Source: JANJUB01 sp031386985
Lineage (GTDB): Bacteria; Armatimonadota; Fimbriimonadia; Fimbriimonadales; Fimbriimonadaceae
Direction of reading: 5' to 3'
NCBI GenBank assembly: GCA_031386985.1
Contig: JANNCV010000016.1
Coordinates: 186,001-250,000, forward strand
Length of the DNA: 64,000 bases
Under the pieces are notes generated by a model. It was not told the origin of the DNA. It made no database searches and saw only the letters and a list, made by a program, of their open reading frames with translations. The first letter of the stretch is position 1. Each line of letters begins with the position of its first letter. Both the position numbers and the translations under genes were made by a program. Of this stretch, positions 44,706-51,865 are shown piece by piece.

Positions 44706-45392
44706 ATGTCCGACTATGTAGAAACTAACGAGGCCGCCCTCGTTATCCAACTCAACGACCACGCCGCCGGAGTAACGACCCACGGCCCAACCGTCGGCCT
44801 AGTCGCCGGCGATCTTGCCCAAGCGACCGCCGATGCCGCCTTCGCCGCCGTCGTCGTAAACGGCCAATCCCTCTATCAGTCCAAAAGCCAGGAGTGGACG
44901 GAGTACAAGCGCATCATCCTTTATGGCCCGTTGAATACGCCGCTCCCGATCCAGCCCGCGGCGCCCGCCGTGGGCGCCGTCCCCCTCAATGCCCTCGCCT
45001 CCATCGTCGCGAGGTTTCGGCAGCGAGCCGAGCGCATGAAAGCCCATCCGGCTTACACCCTCGCCATCGGCGAGGATTGCCGAATCGTCCCCGCCATCGC
45101 CCCCGCCCCCGGCATTCCAAAGCCGGTTCTGGCCGGAGTCGCCGAGACCGCATTCGGCGTTCGCCTAACCTTCGCCATGCAGGGCCACGACCAAATCGAA
45201 ATCTGGCGAAAGCGAGGAAACGAAACCGTTTTCACGCTGATAACGGTAGATACAAACAACCCCTACTTCGACGGCTCCGCCCCCCTAGTAGCCGGCCAGC
45301 CGGAAGTGCGCCAGTACCAAGCCCGATACAAAGACAACGACCTCCCCGTAGGAGATTGGTCCGACGTCATAACAATAACAGCCCACGCGTAA
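44706..45392 (+). CDS. FnIII-tailed protein linked to a 21-bp repeat array, 228 aa
   Basis: Start ATG 44706 with a clear AAGGAG RBS. The N-terminal 60 residues and the segment LYQSKSQEWTEYKRIILYG are helical. A Pro-rich linker (IQPAAPAVGAVP) leads to VARFRQRAERMKAHPAYTLA, and the C-terminal 85 residues form an FnIII-like sandwich (VRLTFAMQGHDQIEIWRKRG, YQARYKDNDLPVGDWSD). No signal peptide or catalytic motif is seen. It is not an obvious homologue of the protein at 6213-7184, yet it shares the plan of helices then an FnIII-like domain with a 21-bp array upstream. I recall similar orphan proteins in soil planctomycetes and verrucomicrobia, unverified. Confidence 0.75.
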   Translation: MSDYVETNEAALVIQLNDHAAGVTTHGPTVGLVAGDLAQATADAAFAAVVVNGQSLYQSKSQEWTEYKRIILYGPLNTPLPIQPAAPAVGAVPLNALASIVARFRQRAERMKAHPAYTLAIGEDCRIVPAIAPAPGIPKPVLAGVAETAFGVRLTFAMQGHDQIEIWRKRGNETVFTLITVDTNNPYFDGSAPLVAGQPEVRQYQARYKDNDLPVGDWSDVITITAHA

Positions 45393-45401
45393 ACCAACCC
45401 T

Positions 45402-45429
45402 CCCCCTCCCTAGCAAAGCTGGGGAGGGG
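45402..45429 (+). terminator. GC-rich hairpin after the FnIII-like gene
   Basis: CCCCTCCCTAGC faces GCTGGGGAGGGG across a 3-nt loop, 10 bp past the stop. There is no long T tract, so its efficiency is uncertain. Confidence 0.6.
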
Positions 45430-45471
45430 TTCCGGAAATCACTCTAACTATTATAAGTCGCTACGTTGGGG

Positions 45472-45552
45472 AGCTCCGCGCCCTACGCGCCCCATTGCCA
45501 GTATGTCACGACGAAAGATGGCGCTTTCAATGTGGCGCGGGGCCGCGTAGCT
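45472..45552. repeat. Degenerate short copy of the MITE-like element
   Basis: The left end AGCTCCGCGCCC then CGCGCCCCATTG is roughly the reverse complement of the right end CAATGTGGCGCGG then CCGCGTAGCT. Both resemble the 26-bp termini of the 267-bp elements. The interior is unrelated and short, so this may be an internally deleted relic. It overlaps the broken 3' end of Rhs fragment 1. Confidence 0.4.
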
Positions 45553-45814
45553 GCCTGAAAACTAATATGCAAAATGGGGGGAAACCTAGGGGGTGTATCC
45601 TGGACCGAATTTGGGGACTAGTCAGGTTGACTGTGCTTCCGGTGGATGTTCTAAGTTCCCCGTAGGGCCAATAGGTGTAAGTGTTTGTAAGCGTTGCCGA
45701 GTCATTGATGAGAGCAATCGTGTTCCCCAGAGCATCGTGCTGATGAGAGTGGTAGACCCCACCACGCTTCTCTCCAACAATACGACCTCCCATATTCGAA
45801 ACTCGTGCTTTCAT
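45527..45814 (-). pseudogene. Truncated Rhs core fragment (Rhs-1)
   Basis: The frame starts MKARVSNMGGRI and follows the Rhs core shared by the three larger cassettes (QHDALGNTIALINDSA, TYTYWPYGELRTSTGST). It diverges abruptly at about 45627, where the others continue into the FKFCGAWGYYTDTTGRTYVR block. What follows matches no tip and runs into the degenerate repeat. The start overlaps the stop of the upstream gene (ATGA). This is probably a deletion relic of a former cassette. Confidence 0.8.
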
Positions 45815-46737
45815 TGCCGTGATGGTAAACCCGCAGGGTTCGTGCTCTCACCGATTCGGATCATCCAGGCACGAACCTGGGCATCGTCATCAACGGCAAC
45901 AATGGCGGCTGAAATGTCAATTCTGGATGCACGGGTGCCCACGAGTTTGACCAAATATTCCCACCCTTTGCCCTTCCTGACCCCCACCGTCATTGTTCCA
46001 TCACGCGCTATCCAAGCGATACGACCCTCGCTAACACCAATGGATTCGGTCAACGAGGCATACGACATAGAGTTTTGCTCCCCACCTTTAACTACCACGC
46101 TCCCGATTTTGTCAGCATTGGAAAGAACAAAGCTCCGGGTACCGCCCCAAGAATGAATTAGCGTCACAGAGCGAAGGTGCTTACCTGAATCCAACACTAG
46201 GCGAGATTTCCCGCGCAATAGAAACAAGTTCGGCGGCTCAGGAGTGGTCCACGCAATGTGCCCCTCGTCTGAAACTGCCGCGCAAGTTCCCGTAAACCTT
46301 GGACCAACTGCCGTCAACATTAAACGCTTATCTTTTAATGAGACACGATAACTTCTAAGCGACACCGGGTTGCTCATACGCCGGCTCAACACAAACGCTC
46401 CACTCGGCGAAAGTCCTGCGAGAACCTCGCCCTTAGGCAAGTCCACTTCACTTTGCACCGAGCCAGCCTTAACTAGGATTACGCTGGTGATTAGATTAAC
46501 CAAAACACCATCTTGAAAGGGAACTGCTTCAAAAAGCGAACTGATTTGCTTGACTTCGCATTTCCAATCGACACGGAACGCCTGACCCTTGATTGTCCTC
46601 TTTGTCAATGTGGACCCCGTGCATGTAAACAATGAGCTCCCAGAGACGCACACCAATCGCTCACCCTTTAAATGAGGAAGTGGGCTGATCGCTAGAGGTT
46701 GGTTCGAGCAGATTAAAAGGCCCAACAAATTCATCAT
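45811..46737 (-). CDS. Hypothetical propeller-like protein next to Rhs-1, possible relic immunity protein
   Basis: 308 residues from ATG 46737. A longer in-frame start at 46932 lies inside the 267-bp repeat and would add repeat-encoded sequence identical to that at 52926, so I reject it. The N-terminus is hydrophobic (MMNLLGLLICSNQPLA), possibly a weak signal peptide. The rest is beta-rich with blade-like pieces (GEVLAGLSPSGAFVLSRR, GTCAAVSDEGHIAWTTPE, SEGRIAWIARDGTM). It lies between MITE-like copy A and the truncated Rhs-1, so it may be the immunity gene of a cassette whose toxin was lost. That role is inferred from position only. Confidence 0.6.
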   Translation of the reverse strand: MMNLLGLLICSNQPLAISPLPHLKGERLVCVSGSSLFTCTGSTLTKRTIKGQAFRVDWKCEVKQISSLFEAVPFQDGVLVNLITSVILVKAGSVQSEVDLPKGEVLAGLSPSGAFVLSRRMSNPVSLRSYRVSLKDKRLMLTAVGPRFTGTCAAVSDEGHIAWTTPEPPNLFLLRGKSRLVLDSGKHLRSVTLIHSWGGTRSFVLSNADKIGSVVVKGGEQNSMSYASLTESIGVSEGRIAWIARDGTMTVGVRKGKGWEYLVKLVGTRASRIDISAAIVAVDDDAQVRAWMIRIGESTNPAGLPSRQ

Positions 46738-46744
46738 AAGGGTT

Positions 46745-47011
46745 CTTTTAAGGCAGCTACGCGTCCTCGCGCCATACACTGCCCCGTTTGCCGTTCCGCT
46801 CTTTTCATGTTCCTTGTTCTCTTTACTCCCTAGCTGGGCTGTATGGCGCTCTGCCAACCAGTCGAAGCCAGGTCGCTCCCAGTTCGCCCATCCCCGGCAC
46901 CTAGCGTTCGCCCAACGCCGATGCCCCTTCATTCTCGCTTAAGTTTACTTGACGGCTGAGCGCCATACACCCAAAGGGAGTGTATGGCGCGAGTGCGCGT
47001 AGCTCACTGAA
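46745..47011. mobile_element. MITE-like 267-bp element, copy A
   Basis: Nearly identical over 267 bp to 52739-53005 (I count three substitutions). Terminal inverted repeats: the left end 46755-46780 begins AGCTACGCGTCCTCGCGCC, and the right end 46979-47004, read on the minus strand, begins AGCTACGCGCACTCGCGCC; 24 of 26 positions match. A perfect hairpin GCGCCATACAC/GTGTATGGCGC lies at 46960-46990. There is no transposase gene inside. The two copies bracket most of the Rhs cassette array. A further partial terminus follows at about 47012-47037 and runs into the next gene. Confidence 0.8.
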
Positions 47012-47038
47012 GTGTATGGCGTGAGGACCCGTAGGTGC

Positions 47039-47554
47039 TTAGGGTCGGCCGCTGGATGTTCCCAACCTACCGGAATCGACATGACCATCTGCGAAAAGCA
47101 AGTTCGGAATTCTTTCATGACGATTCCGGCTGATCTTGCTGGGATCAGCTATGGCGTTGGCGTTCAAATAGTCAAAATCAAATATGAGGGGTTCGGCTTC
47201 CGGGGAGATAATTTTGTCGTAATGTATCAGCACTATATGGGATGCCATCGCGTATCCGAAGTGTTGTCCGCTCTTTCGTTGTTCAGGGCAATCGAAATCC
47301 TCATCCTTTCCATAAGGAGCCAAAGCGGTCACCCAACTGACTCCCATTAGGCGATCATCAAAATCTGCAACGTACATTAATGTAGAAGCACCTATCATCC
47401 GTAGGTTGTGGGCGCAGTGTGTCCTAAGAACATACTGTTCGTGCTTAGCTAGAGATGACACATTTACTAAAAACCCAATACTAACGGCGCACGCCAAGAG
47501 TAGCAGGCAAATCCAAAACCTGTAACGCCTGGCAAAAACATGGACCATTGACAT
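47039..47554 (-). CDS. H-X9-DG (DUF1559-like) membrane-anchored protein following Rhs-2
   Basis: 171 residues from ATG 47554; a GTG at 47563 directly after the Rhs-2 stop is an alternative. One membrane helix (FWICLLLLACAVSIGFLVNV) precedes a globular domain with the pattern of prepilin-type H-X9-DG proteins: CAHNLRMIGASTLMYVADFD, then CPEQ and NLLFADGHVDSG. The prepilin cleavage motif is absent, so it is probably not a pilin. Its position immediately downstream of the Rhs-2 tip makes it a candidate immunity protein. The last codons overlap a partial MITE-like terminus, so the C-terminus may have been altered. Confidence 0.65.
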   Translation of the reverse strand: MSMVHVFARRYRFWICLLLLACAVSIGFLVNVSSLAKHEQYVLRTHCAHNLRMIGASTLMYVADFDDRLMGVSWVTALAPYGKDEDFDCPEQRKSGQHFGYAMASHIVLIHYDKIISPEAEPLIFDFDYLNANAIADPSKISRNRHERIPNLLFADGHVDSGRLGTSSGRP

Positions 47555-47563
47555 AGATACCAC

Positions 47564-48394
47564 TCAAGGCCTCTTGAGGCACTTGGCTTCTCGTTTTAAG
47601 TAGGCTGCCCAAGTGCTAGCCATCGTCCAACAACATAAGCGCATCTTGCATTCTACGCAACAAAACTGCCAAGTTGAGTTGCTGCCTGTGCTAAGCTGAG
47701 GCTCAGGGTCGGGGTAGTTGCTGTAATTTGCGGGGTGGCCATTGTAAACGGAGCCGCCTGGTTGGCAAATTTCTCGTCCACATATAGTGTGCCAGGGTCC
47801 CGACGCTTGGGTGCACGCAGGATATGTATTGTTTACCGCATCGCACTTCTCAAAAATTGGAGCCCACTTACACTGAGCATTTGCATCAAAAACTGCGTTG
47901 CCAACGTCTCTGCAAAATTCGAGGCATGCGGTCAGAATGCATTTGTAAGCCGGGTGTTTTTTGGGTAGTGAAACGGTGACTGTAGGTTGACACCTACATC
48001 GACTAATTCCATATCCCAAGCCGGAAGGATCTACATGTAGCACGGGTGACCCGAGACAATAAAAAAACGCACTCTCTTTGGGCCATAGCGGATCAACCGT
48101 CATCCACCTTGTCAGCCCCGGTCTAAGCGTTCTGGCTCTCACGTAGGTTCTGCCCGTGGTATCCGTGTAATATCCCCAAGCTCCGCAGAACTTGAAGGGG
48201 TTTGTGGTTGAACCGGTTGAGGTCCTTAGTTCGCCGTAGGGCCAGTAGGTGTAGGTGTCGGTTACGACTGCGGAATCGTTGATGAGGGCGATGGTGTTGC
48301 CTAGGGCGTCGTGCTGATGATAACTCCTCACCCCGGCGCGCTTGGTGGCGATTACTCGCCCTCCCATATTCGTTACTCGCATTGACATTGCCAT
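47564..48394 (-). CDS. Rhs core/tip cassette 2 with Cys-rich C-terminal domain
   Basis: 276 residues. Residues 1-126 are the conserved short Rhs core: YHQHDALGNTIALINDSA, YWPYGELRTSTGST, GYYTDTTGRTYVRARTL, RWMTVDPLWPKE, ending VDPSGL. The tip (about residues 127-276) is unique in the window and Cys-rich (CRCQP, CILTACLEFC, CCVECKMRLCCWTM). Its fold is not recognised; multiple disulfides or metal sites are likely. RBS AGGAGAAGTAT. The protein lacks the YD-repeat shell and any secretion signal, so delivery, if any, must be in trans or through recombination with a full-length Rhs gene. Confidence 0.8.
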   Translation of the reverse strand: MAMSMRVTNMGGRVIATKRAGVRSYHQHDALGNTIALINDSAVVTDTYTYWPYGELRTSTGSTTNPFKFCGAWGYYTDTTGRTYVRARTLRPGLTRWMTVDPLWPKESAFFYCLGSPVLHVDPSGLGYGISRCRCQPTVTVSLPKKHPAYKCILTACLEFCRDVGNAVFDANAQCKWAPIFEKCDAVNNTYPACTQASGPWHTICGREICQPGGSVYNGHPANYSNYPDPEPQLSTGSNSTWQFCCVECKMRLCCWTMASTWAAYLKREAKCLKRP

Positions 48395-48421
48395 TTCTTA
48401 TACTTCTCCTAAAGTTTTCAA

Positions 48422-48787
48422 TCACTCACGCTGCAGGTGCCCAGAAACTAGAAGCCCCGCGCAAATTAGCAGCAATATGATCGCTTGGGCTCCCGTCCAT
48501 ATTCCAGAAATTACGCCGACTGATGCCCTAAATAGGTAGATTGAAAACGCAATCGCTGGAGCCATCAGGAGGGCGGCGGCGGCTAACTTCTTGCGATATA
48601 GACAGAAATTGCTTACATGCCATAACCCAAAGAGGCACGCGGCGGGAAACCAGTACTTGTCGGTTCGTTCATGCGGGCCATAGCCATCGCCTGCGACAAA
48701 GCTCACGAGGATCAACTCTAGGCACATGACCGCAGCGGCAAATATGCTTAGTGCAATTGCGGCAACCTGCCAAATCTTACCGTTCAT
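48422..48787 (-). CDS. Small integral membrane protein, candidate immunity to the PLA2-like Rhs tip
   Basis: 121 residues with about four membrane helices (AAIALSIFAAAVMCLELILV, FPAACLFGLWHVSNFCLY, LAAAALLMAPAIAFSIYLF, GAQAIILLLICAGLLV). Its ATG overlaps the stop of the Rhs-3 gene (ATGA), the same coupling seen at the other cassettes. A membrane protein is a sensible protector against a phospholipase toxin. Function is inferred from position. Confidence 0.7.
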   Translation of the reverse strand: MNGKIWQVAAIALSIFAAAVMCLELILVSFVAGDGYGPHERTDKYWFPAACLFGLWHVSNFCLYRKKLAAAALLMAPAIAFSIYLFRASVGVISGIWTGAQAIILLLICAGLLVSGHLQRE

Positions 48788-49791
48788 TTCCTACCAGTCA
48801 TTTCCTTCCAGTGCTTGTCCAGCCCCTTGGATGGGGATACGCTTCCACAATCTGGACATCCTATGCATGCTGCCGTAAAGATAAACCACCCTGCCAACGC
48901 AGAGAATGCCTCCCTGATGTTGCCGGCGGCCTCTTTACATGCAGCTGGGTCGTTTGCCTTGTCGCAACAACCTGATTTGAGCACTCTATCCGCACACCTT
49001 GCCATCTCTGGATCGCAACATGCATGCGAACACACCTCTCCGAATCCTAGACCGTAATATCCTTCTAAACACCTGTCGTGCGTAAAGCAACACTCATCAA
49101 TGCAATCATGGGGCAAAATATTTAGGTCTGGATGCTGAACATTAGCAGCCCCACAGTACGAGGCGTAGTAGAAGTCTTGGGGCCATGCGCCCCCTGGCTT
49201 GCCGCCATTGCAGGGGTTCTTTCCACTCCAGGGCCTATTTGCCCTGTACCACGCCATCAGGTCTTTGCAGTTCTTCCAAGGCCAAGTCACGAAGTTCTGA
49301 TTATGGGACGACTTGCAATTCCGGCACGCTTCCTCATCTGAAAGTCCGATCGCCTTTAACCCTCTGATGCAAACTCTCAGATTTCGAACGCACAGATAAT
49401 TTGGTGCGTTGCGCGATAGCCCAGCGGCGTCTACGGCTGATGTTGGCGAGCCTTCCACATATCGGTAAGCGTGCTCTTTGGGCCAAAATAGATCAACGGT
49501 CATCCATCTCATCAAGCCCGGTCTTAGGGTCCTCGCCCTCACATACGTTCTGCCCGTTGTATCGGTGTAATACCCCCAAGCTCCGCAGAACTTGAAGGGG
49601 TTTGTGGTTGAGCCGGTGGAGGTTCTTAGTTCTCCGTAAGGCCAGTAGGTATAGGTGTCGGTTACCGCATTGGCGGTTATTAGCGCTATCGTGTTCCCCA
49701 AAGCATCGTGCTGGTGATAACTTCTGACCCCCGCTCGCTTGGTGGCGATGATTCGCCCGTTTGCGTTCGTTACTCTTGCTTTCATTGCCAT
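48784..49791 (-). CDS. Rhs core/tip cassette 3 with phospholipase A2-like C-terminal domain
   Basis: 335 residues. The core (MAMKARVTNANGRII to VDAAGLS, about 1-126) is very similar to the other cassettes. The tip carries a PLA2-type active site: DCIDECCFTHDRCL with the His238-Asp239 pair flanked by paired cysteines, preceded by YCGAAN, which resembles the calcium loop. Further cysteines follow (CSHACC, SGCCD). PLA2 enzymes cleave the sn-2 ester of phospholipids, so this would be a membrane-damaging toxin. A hydrophobic segment near the end (FSALAGWFIFTAACIGC) may bind membrane. RBS AGGAGAAGTGTAATC. The downstream membrane protein is the likely antidote. Confidence 0.82.
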   Translation of the reverse strand: MAMKARVTNANGRIIATKRAGVRSYHQHDALGNTIALITANAVTDTYTYWPYGELRTSTGSTTNPFKFCGAWGYYTDTTGRTYVRARTLRPGLMRWMTVDLFWPKEHAYRYVEGSPTSAVDAAGLSRNAPNYLCVRNLRVCIRGLKAIGLSDEEACRNCKSSHNQNFVTWPWKNCKDLMAWYRANRPWSGKNPCNGGKPGGAWPQDFYYASYCGAANVQHPDLNILPHDCIDECCFTHDRCLEGYYGLGFGEVCSHACCDPEMARCADRVLKSGCCDKANDPAACKEAAGNIREAFSALAGWFIFTAACIGCPDCGSVSPSKGLDKHWKEMTGRK

Positions 49792-49793
49792 GA

Positions 49794-49907
49794 TTACACT
49801 TCTCCTAAATAGTCAGTTCCATCCCAAATCATGGTTCTGATCGTTCCCCCATTTCTACTACGCAAAAAACGAACGATCTGATGTTCACTTAACTTCGATT
49901 TCTTCAT
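49794..49907 (-). CDS. 37-aa reading frame resembling the start of an IS3-type OrfA
   Basis: ATG 49907 is preceded by an AGGAGAATCT RBS. The first residues, MKKSKLSEHQIVRFLRSRNG, resemble the N-terminal helix of IS3/IS911-type OrfA proteins. The frame then ends GTDYLGEV and stops 2 bp before the Rhs-3 start. The last codons LGEV-stop also end the gene before Rhs-4, because they overlap the shared RBS. It may be a transposase relic caught in the cassette junction, or a short leader peptide coupling translation to the Rhs gene. Confidence 0.4.
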   Translation of the reverse strand: MKKSKLSEHQIVRFLRSRNGGTIRTMIWDGTDYLGEV

Positions 49908-50031
49908 AGATTCTCCTGACTGTAAGCCAAGGTCCTACTTTTAAAACGTCTTCAAATCCGGGGCGCTGACCACCGCGATCTCCAATGTTGCGCAATGACC
50001 ATAGGGTTCCTCAGATTTGCGGACGTGAGCA

Positions 50032-50838
50032 CTATGGCAATACTCCACTCAGAACCCACAGAGACCGCCCATGGGCCAAGAACAAGTTCGGTCCAGCAAG
50101 TGCCATCCTGTGCTCCATCGTTGCGTAGTAGGCAGTAGGGTGCATTCTCTCTCTCACAATCGCCAAAGGCGTTGCCTCTCCATCCGCAAGATTGATCCGA
50201 ATGAGGTCTAGTTGAAGAAGCACACCGTCAGTCTCGCCACCTCGATCCAGCACTGGGCCAGACCCAATCGGGATATCGACCACCAGAAAACAGTAACTCC
50301 CGTCATCGGATATGGCTGATGAGTACTCTCTTATGCCGGGCATGACGCGCTTGCCTTTGATCATCACCGGCATTCTCTTTGAAGTTTTTCGCTTTGCAGG
50401 ATCAACACCTCTCACTTTTATGCCTTCTCTTTCAAAGTCGATTAATGCCAGATGCGTTCCCGCTCGATTTGATCGCACCCGCTCTTGCACGCGAAGGTCA
50501 TTAATTTCGAACGATTTGGATCCAAAGAAGACCATTGTTGATCTGAGCTGGGAAACGGTCGTGCGACCGAATCTGAAGAACGTGGGGCTTGAACTCTTGC
50601 TTTCCTCTGCCTCGTCAGGGCCTACGTCAAAAACCGATGAAATACCCTTTAGGCTGAATTGGCCTGATTCGTTCCAACCCACAAAATGGCCCGTGGGGGT
50701 CGTCAACTTTGACCCCATCTTGCCGAGCACGGAAACGGTTTGACCGCAGTTCCCATCCATTAAAGCCCAAATATCGGTGCTAGATTTTGGGGCTAATGCC
50801 GTGCAACGTGCTGCAAGCACGAGCAGCAGTATCGTCAC
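50032..50838 (-). CDS. Hypothetical exported protein, candidate immunity to the zincin Rhs tip
   Basis: 268 residues from GTG 50838, chosen because it overlaps the Rhs-4 stop (GTGA) and follows GGGGGGA. Longer starts (GTG 50871, ATG 50907) are possible and would add basic residues to the signal segment (VFVLGGCVTILLLVLAARC). The mature part is beta-rich (FRFGRTTVSQLRSTMVFFGS, AISDDGSYCFLVVDIP). It resembles in style the protein at 45811-46737, which supports a shared immunity-like role. No family is recognised. Confidence 0.6.
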   Translation of the reverse strand: MTILLLVLAARCTALAPKSSTDIWALMDGNCGQTVSVLGKMGSKLTTPTGHFVGWNESGQFSLKGISSVFDVGPDEAEESKSSSPTFFRFGRTTVSQLRSTMVFFGSKSFEINDLRVQERVRSNRAGTHLALIDFEREGIKVRGVDPAKRKTSKRMPVMIKGKRVMPGIREYSSAISDDGSYCFLVVDIPIGSGPVLDRGGETDGVLLQLDLIRINLADGEATPLAIVRERMHPTAYYATMEHRMALAGPNLFLAHGRSLWVLSGVLP

Positions 50839-51863
50839 ACATCCCCCCAAAACGAACACTCTTGAGCGCACTTTTCGGCAGGATACATTTGGCGGCACAT
50901 ACAGCACCCGATTCGATACACAGGATCTCCTCGATGGGGAACGTACATTCGAAACGATGCCGCATGAGCGAGTTCATGGGCTAGCACCGCACAAGTAGCC
51001 TCACCTGGCGTTGAATCAATTTTATCTGGGGGCCAGCACCAAAAAATTGCATTTGTACACCCAAGGGTATCGAACAGGGTCTGTTGACAGGACGTGCGAT
51101 GGGAAAGGCATCCCCCCCCGCCAATACCTGTGCGAGGCCCGGGTTGCCCATTGGGGAGTGGGCGTGGCTGAGGAATAATCTCGGACATGAAGGTATTCGC
51201 AATTATGTCGGACCCCCCGCAAGGATTTTTCGGCCCAGTTTTAGGATCTAGGCAGCTAGCTGGATACTCCTTAGGGACACCGTTGTACATGCAGAAGATA
51301 CAGGTCTTTGGAGGTGCTTTGTCACTGCAAAGGTCACCCAGAAACTTCAAGAATGCCTGAACGTTAGAGTCCATACCGGGAAAAGCCTTTCCAAAGCAGG
51401 AGCTAAGCTTGACCGGGTCGATTTTGCGGAATTTATCACAACAGTCTTTTATTGGGAGTGCTGGGACGCAACCGAAGGTCTCAATACGTAGGCCGCTAGG
51501 GTCCATAAAACGATTTGGGCTCGCAGACGCATACCGATAGGCTACTTCCCTCGGCCACAGCGGGTCGACGGTCATCCAGCGTGTCAATCCAGGCCCCAGC
51601 GTTCTGGCTCTGACATAAGTTCTCCCGGTTGTATCGGTGTAATACCCCCAAGCTCCGCCGTGCCTGAATGGGTTTACGGTTGAGCCCGTTGAGGTTCTTA
51701 GTTCGCCGTAGGGCCAGTAGGTGTAGGTGTCGGTTACCGCATTTGCGGTTATCAGCGCTATCGTGTTGCCCAGGGCGTCGTGTTGGTGGTAACTTCTCAC
51801 GCCACCGCACTTAGTGGCGATGATTCGCCCGTTTGCATTCGTTACTCTTGCTTTCATAGCCAT
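50835..51863 (-). CDS. Rhs core/tip cassette 4 with HExxH metallopeptidase-like C-terminal domain
   Basis: 342 residues. The core (about 1-127) matches cassettes 2 and 3, ending FMDPSGL. The tip (128-342) is Cys-rich and has AVLAHELAHAASF, a HExxH zinc site (His296, Glu297, His300), preceded by CLSHRTSCQQTLFDTLGC. A third ligand is not obvious. A zinc protease toxin is the best guess. RBS AGGAGAAGTGTAATC is shared with Rhs-3. The downstream gene overlaps by 4 bp and probably encodes the cognate immunity protein. Confidence 0.82.
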   Translation of the reverse strand: MAMKARVTNANGRIIATKCGGVRSYHQHDALGNTIALITANAVTDTYTYWPYGELRTSTGSTVNPFRHGGAWGYYTDTTGRTYVRARTLGPGLTRWMTVDPLWPREVAYRYASASPNRFMDPSGLRIETFGCVPALPIKDCCDKFRKIDPVKLSSCFGKAFPGMDSNVQAFLKFLGDLCSDKAPPKTCIFCMYNGVPKEYPASCLDPKTGPKNPCGGSDIIANTFMSEIIPQPRPLPNGQPGPRTGIGGGGCLSHRTSCQQTLFDTLGCTNAIFWCWPPDKIDSTPGEATCAVLAHELAHAASFRMYVPHRGDPVYRIGCCMCRQMYPAEKCAQECSFWGDV

Positions 51864-51865
51864 GA

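Noticed and set aside
44263..44783. Heptad-repeat proteins encoded by the 44.3-kb array
   Set aside because: Several frames on both strands are open because the period is a multiple of three. None has an RBS plus start, and one overlaps the start of the real gene.
46738..46932. N-terminal extension of the gene at 45811-46737 to ATG 46932
   Set aside because: The extra residues are encoded by the 267-bp repeat and are the same as those before an unrelated tip at 52926, so they reflect the element and not the protein.
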